A DNA stretch of 64,000 nucleotides from Sporothrix humicola (taxonomy: Eukaryota > Ascomycota > Sordariomycetes > Ophiostomatales > Ophiostomataceae), in assembly GCA_021396245.1 (NCBI GenBank), contig WNYE01000125.1, forward strand, positions 22,201-86,200, in the 5' to 3' direction. Of the stretch, positions 45,213-57,259 are shown piece by piece. The notes under the pieces were generated by a model. The model saw nothing but the letters and a program-made list of their open reading frames with translations, searched no databases and was not told the origin of the DNA. Every line of letters begins with the position of its first letter. Within the stretch, counting starts at the first letter, position 1. The translations under genes were made by a program, and so were the position numbers.

Positions 45213-45985
45213 TCAAATATCGAGCTGGCCACCTTCCAGCCACGCCTTGGCTTGGTGGTAGAGGAGATCGTGCTTGTCGCCATTGGGACTCCCCTCGTGG
45301 CGTCTGTGGCCGGGCATGTCTTTGAGCACCGTGACGCCCATCGTGGCTTCCTGGCAATAGGCCAGGTACCGGTAGCCTTCCGGGTAGCTCTCGAGCTTGG
45401 CAGCATCCAGCTTGGGCACGACAGAGGGATTGCTGGGGATCAGCTTGTCCTTCTCGTACCAGTGCCGGACAAACGAAGCGCCCCAGCGACCGTCGATTTT
45501 CTCAAAGAAGAAGCAGAACCGACAGTCGGCCTCGGCATCGACCTCGGCGTTGTCGATGACGAAGCGCTGGGTGATGGTGGCCTTCATCTTGGTCACCGCG
45601 CGGGTGCCGTCGGCGGTGATGTCTGTGGTGGTGCCGTGGCAGCGGTGCATGATGAACGCGCCCTTGTCCATGCCCGCCTTGGAGCCCTCGATAAAGTCCT
45701 TGTAGTGCACACGGCCGGACCAGGTCGTGTAGACGTAGGCGCTGTCGTGAAAGATGGACTCGAAGTTTTCCCACTCGCAAGCGTCTCTGCAAATAGCACG
45801 TCGGGTTAGCTTCTTCATCCTTGATCCTCTTCGTCGCCGTGTCTTTATGCGTACCTGTAGCAGGGCCAGCCCTCGGCGAGCTCCCTCAGCTTGTATCTCT
45901 CCAGCGCCAGGTTGTCTGGGCCATTGTTGCGGAGAACATTGCTGTCCGGACGCCAGTTGTCGGGGAGTGAGTGAAGGTCAGACAT
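45213..45985 (-). CDS. Scytalone-dehydratase-fold (SnoaL-like) protein
   Basis: Two exons (45985-45855 and 45786-45213) give 234 residues. After a short N-terminus (MSDLHSLPDNW) it has the alpha+beta barrel pattern of the NTF2/SnoaL/scytalone dehydratase superfamily: LALERYKLRELAEGW, the CEWENFESIFHDSAYVYTTWSG core, MHRCHGTTTDI with two histidines, and ADCRFCFFFEKIDGRWGASFVRHWYEKDKL. True scytalone dehydratase of melanin synthesis is shorter, about 170-180 residues; this one has an extra C-terminal tail (DMPGHRRHEG). In a quinate cluster it more likely dehydrates or isomerises an aromatic-pathway intermediate than scytalone, but that is inference. Exon 1 is needed for the start. It converges with the dehydratase gene. 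Confidence 0.75.
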
Positions 45986-46398
45986 GATGAGGAGTGTGTA
46001 GATGTTTGTAATGGGGAAAGATGAAGAAGAAAAATAAATAAATAAATAAATAAATTAAAGATTTAAATTTTACTGAAATTGGAAATTAAGGACTGGATGG
46101 ATGAAAAAGTCACAACAATGGATCAGATGTCGACACAATACAGACACGTTCCGGCTAGCATGATTATAAAGAATTGTATTTTTTTCTTTAGGCTTTATCA
46201 ATGGCACAATAGATGCATCTCGACAGCAGGCCGGTTTAGGAGTCTTGGCCATGCATGTAGGTCTTTGCCGGTTCCCCGCGAACCAGACCCATAATGACTG
46301 AGTAGTGGACTGCACCCGCTTTTCCTTGCCACCTTTCTCCAATACCCCTCAAATACCCCACAGATTTCCGGCAAAAGATATTGCCCGCCCAACGTGGC
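45986..46398. other. Intergenic region with (AAAT)n microsatellite
   Basis: 413 bp between two - strand genes, including an AAAT tetranucleotide run at about 46031-46055 just upstream of the SnoaL-like gene start. No coding sequence was recognised. Confidence 0.55.
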
Positions 46399-47331
46399 CT
46401 AAAAGTTGATGGCCGTGCTGGCCTCCGCAGCCTGGAGCAGCACCTTCCAAGCGGCATCGCTGTCTAGCTGGACCGACTTTTCTTTGCCGGCACCGGCCCA
46501 GACTTCCCACTGGCGCTGGATCTGGTAACCGATGACGTGTGTGCCTTCGACGACAGGCCAGCCGTGCTTCTCGCCCAGCTTGAGGATGCGCGTTTGGCGC
46601 GGCTTGAAGCACATGTCGTGCAGCACGCCCTTTTTGGGCCGCGAGAGGAAGTGCTCGAGCACGGCCGCCACAACCAGCTCGGCTTCGCTCTTGGGCGGGA
46701 AGTCGGGCACGCAGGAGACAATGTAGAAGGGGCTGTCGAGATCCTTGGCCTGCTCGACCGACTTGATGTGGACGATGTTGGGCTGTGGGGTGATCTGGCG
46801 CGTGTCGCGAATTAGGCTTGCCACCTCGCCGTCGTCACGATTCAGCACGTAGATGATCGGGCTGTGCAGATGGGCACTCAGCGCGTAGATGGCAGCACGG
46901 CTGGCGCCTCCAGCACCTATCAAGAGGGCCGGGGCGCTGTTCGATATGGCCGTTGGCCGCGCCGCCTCGTCACCTGCCTCGAGGAGACAGCCCTTGATGC
47001 CCAGCCAGTCTGTGTTGGTGCCCACCAGCTTTGTGGGGTCTGAGGGATCACGGTAGACGTTGTTGACGGCGCCAATCGTCTTTGCGAGCTCGTCCACGCG
47101 GTCCAGCCTGGGCATGATGGTGTTCTTGTACGGCATAGTGACTACCAGGCCAGCTGTGGTGGGCTTGCGTGCCAACTCCATCAGGTCATCAAGCGTCTTG
47201 CATTCCGTACTGTAAAAGGTCCAGTCAAGGTCTAGCGATTTGGCGATGGCGTTGTGCATTGGCGGCGCAATGGAGTGCGTCACGCCGACGCCAACCAGGT
47301 GCAGGGTCTTTTTCCCGTCGGCGCTCGTCAT
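46399..47331 (-). CDS. qutB: Quinate dehydrogenase (QutB/QA-3)
   Basis: Single exon, 310 residues. By family it oxidises quinate to 3-dehydroquinate (and often shikimate) with NAD. The opening LHLVGVGVTHSIAPPMHN carries the SIAP variant of the substrate motif typical of fungal quinate dehydrogenases. VTMPYKN holds the catalytic Lys, GTNTDWLGI the substrate Asn/Asp, and GAGGASRAAIYAL the dinucleotide loop; an acidic residue after VLNRD fits NAD preference. The C-terminal EGTHVIGYQIQRQWEVW is also characteristic. It is the right-most intact gene of the cluster. The catabolic dehydroquinase that should act next was not found in this window. Confidence 0.9.
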   Translation of the reverse strand: MTSADGKKTLHLVGVGVTHSIAPPMHNAIAKSLDLDWTFYSTECKTLDDLMELARKPTTAGLVVTMPYKNTIMPRLDRVDELAKTIGAVNNVYRDPSDPTKLVGTNTDWLGIKGCLLEAGDEAARPTAISNSAPALLIGAGGASRAAIYALSAHLHSPIIYVLNRDDGEVASLIRDTRQITPQPNIVHIKSVEQAKDLDSPFYIVSCVPDFPPKSEAELVVAAVLEHFLSRPKKGVLHDMCFKPRQTRILKLGEKHGWPVVEGTHVIGYQIQRQWEVWAGAGKEKSVQLDSDAAWKVLLQAAEASTAINF

Positions 47332-47833
47332 GTTTGCTGCAAGTAGATGGGATGTTTGATGGGAAGATGAAGGGCAGGCGTCGGTGAGAGGCTTGGGTTC
47401 TGGTAAGACTTCGGGGTAGAGTGTATTCTAAATGCTGAAGTGGTCAATTGCGTATGGTCGAGGTCGTACGTATGCTGTGGTTTTTATTCCCCTTTGGCAG
47501 GCGCCATTTTGCGGAGTTAATTCCTCACCAGGTATGCCATCCCCAATGGAGAACAGTACGGAGTACTGCTTGGGGTAATAACCGGTCGCGGGTTAAATCC
47601 TTTCCATTCGATGCCACTCGGGTCATGATAGCGCCGGTGATTCTCCGCACCGCAACCCCTCACACACCTCTGCTCCACCAGCCGTGAGCATGAGTGCGGT
47701 CTCGCACCAGACGAACAGGGGAGTTGGTAATGCATTTCACGCCTTGAGACAGGACTTGTATTGATTTTCAAATTGGTGTAGAGCATCTTTAGGATTGTGA
47801 TTGTCAAATGCTGTTCTGTACGTCGACCATGCT
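47332..47833. promoter_or_regulatory. Region upstream of quinate dehydrogenase
   Basis: 502 bp between the quinate dehydrogenase start and the maleylacetate-reductase remnant. GGGTAATAACC and GGGTTAAATCC near 47573-47601 loosely resemble the activator consensus but match it imperfectly. No gene was seen. Confidence 0.35.
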
Positions 47834-48055
47834 CTAGATATCTGCTCTCGCGGGCTCGCCGGCCCAAACTCTTCTAATCAACTCCCGGATGGGCTCCCGC
47901 TCAATTTCGCGAGGGTTCCAGTAGGGATTGCCCAGGGCAATGTCTGTCGCCTTGTCTATGTCAGACTCCTGCATACCGAGCTCCTTCAGTCCGCGCTACA
48001 CTTTAATCTTGTCAAGAAGAACGTTCAGTCCCTTGACAACGTCTCCTTCGCTCCC
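47834..48055 (-). pseudogene. Remnant of a maleylacetate-reductase-like gene (iron-containing ADH family), C-terminus only
   Basis: The - strand reads as the last 70 or so residues of a fungal iron-type alcohol dehydrogenase of the maleylacetate reductase group: LKELGMQESDIDKATDIAL, then NPYWNPREIEREPIRE, and the end WAGEPARAD before the stop at 47834-47836. An in-frame TAG at 47996-47998 interrupts it, where relatives would have a sense codon. Upstream coding sequence ends where the AT-rich repeats begin (about 48060-48071), so the gene body was lost or replaced by repeat DNA. Maleylacetate reductase channels aromatic ring-cleavage products to 3-oxoadipate, which suits the neighbouring aromatic-acid genes. 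Family assignment is from remembered motifs. Confidence 0.75.
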
Positions 48056-48070
48056 AGGCAACGCCTAACC

Positions 48071-49325
48071 GTCAAAATAAACCGGATAAGAATTTTTTAC
48101 AGTAGTGGAGAGGACTTGTCGGATTTGATTTAACCCACAATTTAAATCGGACGGTCTCATTTAATTTATTTAAATCGGATAACCTACAAAACCCGTAAAA
48201 CACGTCGTACGGATATAAAAACAACGGGAAAATGAAGATAACATTTATGCGAAACTGTTATATTGTTTTTAATATTGTACGATGAAAAGGTATTAAGATA
48301 TTATCGTTTTTGTTGTTTGTTGTCGATAAAAAAAAAGTAGGTATAGATTGTTGGGTAAAAAATACGATGTTATTAAAGGTAATAATTATATATTAAACAC
48401 TTATATTAACTTTAAGTATAAAAGTTAACTACTTAATAAATTAAAGCCGAATATACGAGATATATATATTACGGTCGCGGTTTATAACTTTATTTATAAA
48501 ATTAATGGTATGTTTATTAAGATCGGTGATTTTTAAATAAGGTGTGAAAAAACGAGTCGTCGTAACTTATACTGTATTTTACTTACTGTGTAACGACGAC
48601 TGGCGACGGGCCGTAGGTTTTACGTAGTTTAATTGTTAAGATAAACTGGATGAGAATTTTTTATAGTGGTGAAAAAGATTTATTAGATTTAATTTAACTT
48701 ATAATTTAAATCGAACGGTTTTATTTAATTTATTTAAATTAAATAACTTATAAAATTTATAAAATACGTCGTACGAATATAAAAATAACGGGAAAATAAA
48801 AATAATATTTATACGAAACTATTATATTATTTTTAATATTATACGACGAAAGAGTATTAAAATATTATCGTTTTTATTATTTATTATTAATAAAAAAAAA
48901 GTAAGTATAAATTGTTAAGTAAAAAACACGATATTATTAAAAGTAATAGTTACGTATTAAACACTTACATTAACTTTAAATACGAAAGTTAATTATTTAA
49001 TAAATTAAAGCCGAATATACAAAATACGTATATTACGGTCGCGGTTTATAACTTTATTTATAAAATTAATAGTATATTTACCGAGATCGGCGATCTTTAA
49101 ATAAAGCGTAAAGAAACGAGTTGTCGTGACTTATACCGTATTTTACTTACCGTGTAACGACGACTAACGACGGGCCGTGGGTTTTACGTAACCACTTAGT
49201 AAATTAAAGCCGGATATACGAAATATGTATATTACGGTCGCGGTTTATAACTTTATTAATAAAATCGATAATATATTTACCAAGATTAATAATCTTTAAA
49301 TAAAGTGTAAAAAAACGAGAGTAAA
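48071..49325. repeat. Tandem direct repeat, unit about 560 bp, 2.2 copies
   Basis: Unit 1 starts 48071 (GTCAAAATAAACCGGATAAG) and unit 2 starts 48635 (GTTAAGATAAACTGGATGAG). A partial third copy of the right-hand end lies at about 49193-49325. Differences between units are almost all C/T and G/A; unit 1 is the less mutated. This could be two tandem LTRs or a tandem satellite. Confidence 0.8.
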
Positions 49326-49960
49326 CGGTAAAAGGTTAACTAAAGCGGTAGTTAATTTAACGGCCGTTAATAAATATAAAACGAATATAAATATTTTATA
49401 TAAAAAAAAAATAATAAATAAAGTAAAAAAAAATAATAAATAAATATAAATTTTTTTTTTAAAAAAATATACGTATTAAATATATATATAATTAAATAAT
49501 AAAAAAAATAATATAAAATAACGAGTTTTATTAATTAAATAATATCGAAATACTTTTAATTACGAAATTATTTAAGTTTAATTACTCGGTATACGAAGGC
49601 GTATTAAAACTTAAACTTTTTTACACTCGCCGACCACTTAATACTTATAAACACCCCGTTAAACTAAGTTAAGATTAAGTTATTAAGCCGTATATCGCCG
49701 GTTATAATCAAAGATATACCGGTAATAAAAGGTTTTCGTTTTTAAAGGAGAATAATAGTTTTATCGATACGTTTAAACGTATACTTACCGAGTATACTTT
49801 ATAATTACACTATAAAATTAAGTTAAGGTTAAAAAACTAAACCCTACTTTTTATTATATACAAAAATCCAAAAAAATTTATAAATTTAAATAATAATTTT
49901 TTTATATTTTTAAATCCTCTAAATTTTATTATATAATTTTTTAAAGTTTTATTATAATAT

Positions 49961-50149
49961 AACTCCACTTAATAAACTACGTTTATTAATTTTTATTTTA
50001 TCGCTAAAAACGACACTCGCTTTAACTCCACTTAATAAACTACTTTTATTAGTTCTTATTTTATCGTTAAAAACGACGCTCACCTTAACTTTACTTAATA
50101 AACTACTTTTATTAATTTTTATTTTATCGTTAAAAACGACGCTCGTATA
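49961..50149. repeat. Minisatellite, period 63 bp, three units
   Basis: Units begin at 49961, 50024 and 50087, each starting AACT(C/T)(C/T)ACTTAATAAACTAC and containing TTTATTTTATCG(C/T)TAAAAACGAC. Confidence 0.85.
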
Positions 50150-50168
50150 TCGTTAAAAACGATACTCG

Positions 50169-50575
50169 TTTACCTTTTATAACCTTTATTACACGTATTA
50201 CGTTACTTAACTTTTACTCGTTTTAACGCTTCGTTTACTTTTTATAACTTTTGTTATACGTATTACGTTACTTGACTTTTACTCGTTTTAGTGTTTTGTT
50301 TACTTTTTATAGCCTTTACTATACGTGTTACGTCACTTAACTTTTACCCGCTTTAACGCCTCGTTTACCTTTTATAACCTTTATTACACGTATTACGTTA
50401 CTTAACTTTTACTTACTTTAACGCCTCGCCTTTAACTTTTACTCGCTTTAACGCTTCGCTTACCTTTTATAACCTTTACCACACGTACTACGTTACTTAA
50501 CTTTTACTCGCTTTAACGCTTTACCTTTAACTTTTACCCGCTTTAACGCTTCGTTTACTTTCATTATACACAATA
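50169..50575. repeat. Minisatellite, period 65 bp, four regular units then degenerate
   Basis: Units begin at 50169, 50234, 50299 and 50364 (TTTAC(C/T)TTTTATA...), each carrying ACGTATTACGTTACTT and ACTTTTAC(T/C)CG. Shortened and rearranged units continue to about 50575. Confidence 0.82.
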
Positions 50576-50765
50576 ACATTACACATAATAACATTACACA
50601 TAACATTACACATAATATTACATAATAACATTATATAATAATATTATACATAATAATTAATATATTCGATTAAATTATATTTATATAATACCACTTAAAT
50701 AAAACTTAAACGATAAAGTCTTTACCGCCGCACACGTTAAAAAACGCCGTGAATTAAACCGTAAA

Positions 50766-50802
<37 letters not shown>

Positions 50803-51179
50803 AAAAAAACTTATTTCGCCCGAAAAAACCGTTAAAAATCTAAAAAAAAAAAACGCGACAAAAAATATTAAGAAAAAATTAAAACGTAAAAAGTTAATTA
50901 ATCCAAGCCCTTATCGTCTTAATTTATAACTAAACCGTTGTTAAACAACAAGTTAAACGTTAACTTTATTCGTTTTAATCTTCGTCTTTTTTCTTAAAAT
51001 ACTAACGAAGGATTTTCGTAATTTACCCTTTTCACCCCACTCGACGGCACTAACTTAACGACCTAACTTTTTTCGAGTTTAACACCGGATTTTTTTACTT
51101 TCGTCTCCACTTTTTCAAATATTTCGTTAGTTATTTAAACAATAAAACAATAAACTTTATATTAATAAACCGTTATTAT

Positions 51180-51830
51180 TTTTATTACTTTTATTACTCC
51201 GTTTACTTTTTTTATTATCCTTATTATTTTACTTACCCCGTTTACCCTTATTATTCTACTCACTAGTTTTATTACCTTTATTATTTTACTCGTCCCGTTT
51301 ACCTTTATTATTTTACCCACTAATTTTATTACCTTTACCGCCTTACTTTTACCTTTTATAACCGCCAATGTACGTATTATATTACTTAACCTTAACGACC
51401 TTAAGCTTAACGGCCCTTCGCCACTCCCTTCGGCCGCGTTACTTATAGTTATTAATGTACGTATTACGTTACATAATTTTAACGACCTTAAGCTTAATGG
51501 CCTTTTACCACTTATTTTACTTACTCTTTTTATTATCTTTACCACTTTACTTTTACCTTTTTTAACTACCAATATACGTACCGCGTTACTTAACTTTAAC
51601 GACTTTAAACTTAACGGTTTTTTATTACTTACTTTACTTACTTTTATTATTACCTTTACCGCCTCGCCTTTACTTTTTACGGCCGTTAATATACGTACCA
51701 CATTACTTAACTTTAACGACTTTAAGTTTAACGGCCCTTCGCCGCCCCTTTCGCCCGCGTTACTTATAATTATTAATGTACGTACTACGTTACTTAATTT
51801 TAACAACTTTAAGTTTAACGGTATTTCGTT
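51180..51830. repeat. Tandem repeats with units of about 85-120 bp
   Basis: A core of ACGTA(C/T)...TTACTTAA(C/T)TTTAACGAC(C/T)TTAAG(C/T)TTAACGG recurs near 51370, 51455, 51572, 51692 and 51777, with spacers of two kinds. The - strand is open across the array (51162-51806) because the repeat lacks stops in that frame. The encoded Lys/Val/Ile/Ser-rich repeat resembles no protein family and is not called as a gene. Confidence 0.75.
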
Positions 51831-51840
51831 AAACTCGTTT

Positions 51841-54800
51841 AACTTAAATTAATTCTTAATTAATACGTAAAAAGTACAACGAATATCGTTAATTAAGTTT
51901 ATTATTTTTAAAATATAAAGTATTATTAGTTGTTCACTTTATACTTATAATAAACTTATAAAAAACCACCGTAAAAACTATTATTTTAACCCGTTAAATT
52001 ACGATTATTATTATTTTATAAAAAATATTATTAAAATATTATAAAACGTCGTTTATAATTATTTTTTAAATACCAATAATTAATAAAAAAAGTTACTACC
52101 GATATTAAATATTATTTATTAACTTAGGTTTAATAATTTATTCGTTAATATTAACCGGTATTAATTATTATTCGAAAAAATATTTATTTTTTCGTTTACT
52201 TTTATAAAACTTTATTTTAAAAATAAGTTAAAAAATACGATAAATATTTTTTTTTTTATATTTTTTAATATCGATAATATAATCGGTTTTTTTAAAAATT
52301 TTAAGTTTATAAAGCGTATATTTTACGTTTTTATTAAAGATTACTCGTAGTATAACTTAACGGTGAATAACCATTTATTTATCAATATTTTAACCCCGTT
52401 AAATTACAGCAACGATAACAAAATAACGTAACTACAACCTACACTCGTTTATTACGTCCCTTACATCCTATTTAATAAAATAAAAAAATAAAATAACATA
52501 ATTATATATATATTTTTCCCTCGTATATACGCCCCGTTTACTAACGTTAAAAAAATAACGACCGGCTTACGAAAAAAATAATAACAAATATACGTCTCTT
52601 TTAAATTTTATCACCGTTAGTTCCGTTTTTTATATTACGTAATCAACGAAGTTTATATAATCTTTATACTAACCAAGTCTAAAATCATCGTTTATAAAAA
52701 CGACACTTATTTATAATATTAACTTATAACGTACGAAAAAGTAATAATAAATAATAACGTAAAAATAAAAAGTAAAAAAAAAAAGAACGTACGAAAAAAA
52801 CCACAATAAGTTATTACACGAGTAATACAATCCGAGTACTATATACGTTTTACAAAATATATATATACTTTATTAAATAATCTAAAGTTTAACGAAAACG
52901 AAGAGTTTAATATACTACGAAATTTTATTTTTTATTTTATTACTAAAAATATTAAATACTTTATTAAAAAACTTAAATATAACGGGTCGTTAGTAACGGT
53001 TAACGGTACTTTTAAAAAAGTAAACAGTAAGTTTATTAGTTAACTTAACTACTAGTTTAACACGTAAAAGTTAAACTAAAACCGGTTCTTTATCGACATT
53101 ATAAAAAAATATAACTATAAACGTTATAACGACCAAAGCGATAAACAAAGTCTCTTTTTTTAACGTTATTATTTAAAGTTTAAAGTATAAAAGTATATAA
53201 AGTAAATTAAAGCCCACTTGGTTACCCCGAGCATTATTTACTCGTTATAAATATTAATAATATAATAACGTCGTAATAAACACTATTTAATATACGAGTA
53301 ACTCGTTATTAACAATAACCCCGTTAGTATAATATACACTTTCCCACCAAAAGTTATAATATACCTTTAAGTAAATATATAAGATATTATTAATATAACA
53401 ATTACTTTTTTTTATAACGGGTTAAATATACAAATTAGTTTATAATATAATTAAATATATAACGTCGTTAAAACTCCGTTTAATACACAAAAACATTACT
53501 TATTTTAGTCGACGAACCTCGAAGTATTAATACTTAACAACGATTACTTTAAAAAACTTTAAAATAATATAAGGCTTCGTTTTAACCCGTTTAATATTAT
53601 AAAAAAAGTATATATTAAAGGAAAAAAACGAATAAATATAATTTTTATTAAAAAGTTACCGTGGAATTTTAACGTACGGTAAAAATACCGCGTTACGTTA
53701 AAGTTATATAATAACATTACTATTACGTGGTTTATTACGAGTAACGGCTAAACCGGGCTTAAACTTTTATTTTCGAAAAGTTAAACTATAATATTATAGT
53801 TTTCTTTCGATTTTAAAGTCGTTTTTTAATATATAAAGTGACAGTTTAATAAAGCGTGTTTTTTACTCGAGTAAACACTAATAACGGTAAATAAAAATTT
53901 TTTTATCGAAAACACTACGCTTATTTACGTTACCGTTAAAATACTACGGTATACGTACTACTCTTCGTTACTTAACCTCGACTAAATTTTATTTAAAAAC
54001 GAGTAGTACAACAAAAAAGCTAAAACGTTATTAAAAAAATAAAAATACTAAAAAAAAAGTACCGTTATAAAACGGGCCGAAACGAGGTAAAAAACGGTAC
54101 AAAAAGTAAATTAACGAAACTTAACGACGATAAATAATTAAAATAATAACGACGAAAAAAATAAAAAAAACGACGAAAAAAAAAAAAAAAACGAAAAAAA
54201 AAAAAAAATTAATTAATAAAAAAAAAACGAAGAAAATAAAAAAAAATAAAAAAACGAAAAAAAAAACAACGACTTAAGTAAATTAAAATATACTTTTAAC
54301 AACGACGATAATAATAAATATTTCGATATATTAAAAAAAATTACCCGCGATACTCGTAAAATAAAACTTACCGTAAACGCCGGTACCGGGTTAATATACG
54401 ACGTCGACTAAAAGACTACTTACGATTAATAAATAATACAGTTATCCGAAAAACTTAATATATAAAAAATAGTATAAGGTTATAATATTACGTAATAAAA
54501 GTTAAAAAAATTATATTAGTTTAACTTTTACATCGACGAAAAACTCGTATAAACGTTTACGGTAAAAAAATACTTATAGTTTAATACAAGTTTTTTTAAA
54601 AAAAAGTACAATGTAAAAAGTTTAAAGTTTACTCGCCGTATTTTATATTTTATATAACGTTTAATATAAACAAAGTAAATTAAAAAAGGTTAAACCGGTA
54701 TTATTTTTTAGTTTATTACGTTATATATTACATTAGTTATCCGTTAATATAACTTTAACGTATAATAAATAATATACAATAACTACGCTAAAAAACCGTA

Positions 54801-55900
54801 TTTAACTTTAAAAACGGCCGAGAAGTATAAGTATAATAATCCGTTACCGTTTTATTAAGTAAAGTTTTATAAACTTTTCGTAAATAATATTTTTAATTTA
54901 TTAATAGGCCGAAAACTTAAGTTTAATAGTACCTTTAAACTTGTACGGTATTTATTTTCGGACGAATAAATTATTAGTTATTATACTATCGAAAAGTAAA
55001 AAAAGTTTAAATAAAACGATAAACCGTATAAAGTTTTAATACGGTTTTGTCGTAAAAAAGTTAAAAAGGTCGACGGTGTAAAAGGTTAACGTATTTTTAT
55101 ATTTAACTTATACTTTATTATAATAGTAATATATTAAATTTTAACGTTATTATTTTTTATATATAAGTTCGTTAATAAAATTAAGTATAAAAGTGTACGC
55201 ATTACGTACGGACGACTTAATTAGTATAATAATATTAAACGTTCTCTCGTTAAAGGAAATATATTATCGTTTAAATAGTACGAGTATAATAAAAACGTAA
55301 AGTACGGTCAGCCTTTTATAACTAGTTACTTTACATTTTTAATAAACTAAGTTATATAACTATTAAAAACTACGGGCTTAGTGTACGGCTTTAACCATTA
55401 AATATATCGTATTATAAAGTTTAGTTATAAATTCGACTTAGTTATATTATTAAACTTTCGGAAATATAACCCGTACATTACGACGTTTTTATTAATACGG
55501 AAAAAAATATTTTTAAAACGGTCGAAAAGTAAGTACGAGAAGTCCGCGGTATAGTTTATCGATAAACGGAAAAAAAAAACTTAAATATACGGTACTTTAA
55601 ACGTTAAAAAATATATCAAAAAAAAGTAACTAGTTTAATTTTTTAAGTTAATTATTATTTATTAAACGACCGAATATATTGAAAAGTAATTTTAAAACCG
55701 TTATAAAAAGTTAAAAACGTTATTAATAAACTAAGTTACGGACAAACTTATCGAGTAATAAAGATTAAGTTAATCTTTAACTTTAAACTTATTATTAACG
55801 TTATAACGGTTTATAAAGACGGAGATAATAATAAAAAGGGTAAAAAAAAATATAAATAAACTAAATATAAGTTTTTTTATATTTACTCGGTTTACTCGTC
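51841..55900 (+). pseudogene. RIP-fossilised long reading frame (probable transposon protein)
   Basis: In the + frame starting at 51841 a protein-like sequence of more than 1,300 codons can be followed to about 55900, broken by scattered TAA/TAG codons and at least one TGA (near 53840). Stops are clearly rarer than in the other + frames: in 52201-52320 this frame has none, the other two have five and six. A strongly charged Asn/Asp/Glu/Lys-rich linker lies at about 54120-54290. The sequence is depleted in Gly and enriched in Asn/Lys, as expected if G-to-A changes turned acidic codons into Asn/Lys. I do not recognise the family. It is probably the main protein of a large mobile element. It is dead. 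Confidence 0.55.
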
Positions 55901-57259
55901 TTTTTATAGTGATTAACCTTTTTATTTAACTTACATTAACTTAACTTATTAATCTTTTTATAACGGTCGATTTACTTATTCGACTAATATCGGCTTAACT
56001 TACAACGGCTTAACTAGTTAATTTTATAGCGGTTAATATACGAAAAAAAACGAAAATTAAAAAAATATTTGTAAAAATGTTTAGTTAGTTTTTAAAAAAA
56101 CAAATAAACGCGGGGGAGGTAAAAAGACGAATATAATAAAAGGAAAAAAAGTATAAACGACGTTTAAAGTGAACGAAGATAAAATAAAACTTAAGGGATA
56201 AAAAGATATAAACTTACGTAAATACTTTTATTTATATATATTACCGGAAAAAAATAATATTATTCTTTTATAAAACAAGTTAATAAATATACGTGTAGTT
56301 AATTTATTATATAAAAGATTAAGTACGAGAGACTTATCTCGGCCCCCGTTTAAAATAAACTTAATTATAAAAATAAACAAAGTTTCTTTACGGCTTAAAT
56401 ATAATTTATTATAAAACTTTTTTACTATTTAAATATAAACGTACTTAAGGTTTTCTTACTACTTAGTTACTCCGTAACCGGAGAGTATTTCTTAAAATCG
56501 CCGTTAATAAAGCCAAGCTTAAATAATAAATAGTTATACATAAAAAGTTATTAAAATATAAAAAAAAAAAATATAAAAAATAAACTAAACTTTAAATAAC
56601 TATATACTAAAAAAAAATATTAAATATACAAAAATACTTCTACTTTACGTTAACGCACTTAAACATTAAAGTTTTACTAACTAAAAGTATAAAAGTACTT
56701 TAAAAAATAAAAAAAAAACCGTTAATAAACTTATTTTTCGTAAAATTAATTAATAAAAAATTAAACTTAACGTCTTTTAATAAAAAACTTATTACTTATT
56801 ATAAACTTAAATAATATCCGTCGAAGTAACGTAAATTAAAAGGTATAATTTATAAAGTTTACTATAAAAATAAAAAATAACTACAGTTAAATAATATACG
56901 TTTATATACTCGTCCGTTTTTTTCTTTCGCCTTAACTTTAACCGTTTATAGTTTTAAAGTAACGACTTCTTTTATTATCGACGATTAAAAGTGTAACGTT
57001 AATTAAACATAAAATTATACTTATAATACAAATAAAAAAACTTACTAAAGTAACTTATCCTCGTTATTTACGTATATATTATTATAACGTAAATTTTAGT
57101 TTAAATTTATTTAACATATTATAAAAACTTATAAGTTAAACATTAGTTCGAAATATAGGTGTCCGTGATTATATATAAACGGTAACGTTAATTAAATTTA
57201 TACTAAGAACTCCGGCTTAAAGCGTACGTAATATACTTATTACACTAAAAAATAAAACC

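Noticed and set aside
45213..45985. Melanin-pathway scytalone dehydratase
   Set aside because: The fold matches, but the protein is longer, has a different C-terminus and sits in a quinate cluster with no melanin synthase or reductase genes.
51162..51806. 214-codon open frame on the - strand
   Set aside because: It coincides with a tandem DNA repeat in RIP-type AT-rich DNA. The encoded Lys/Val/Ile repeat simply mirrors the DNA period and has no domain; it is open because the unit lacks stops in that frame.
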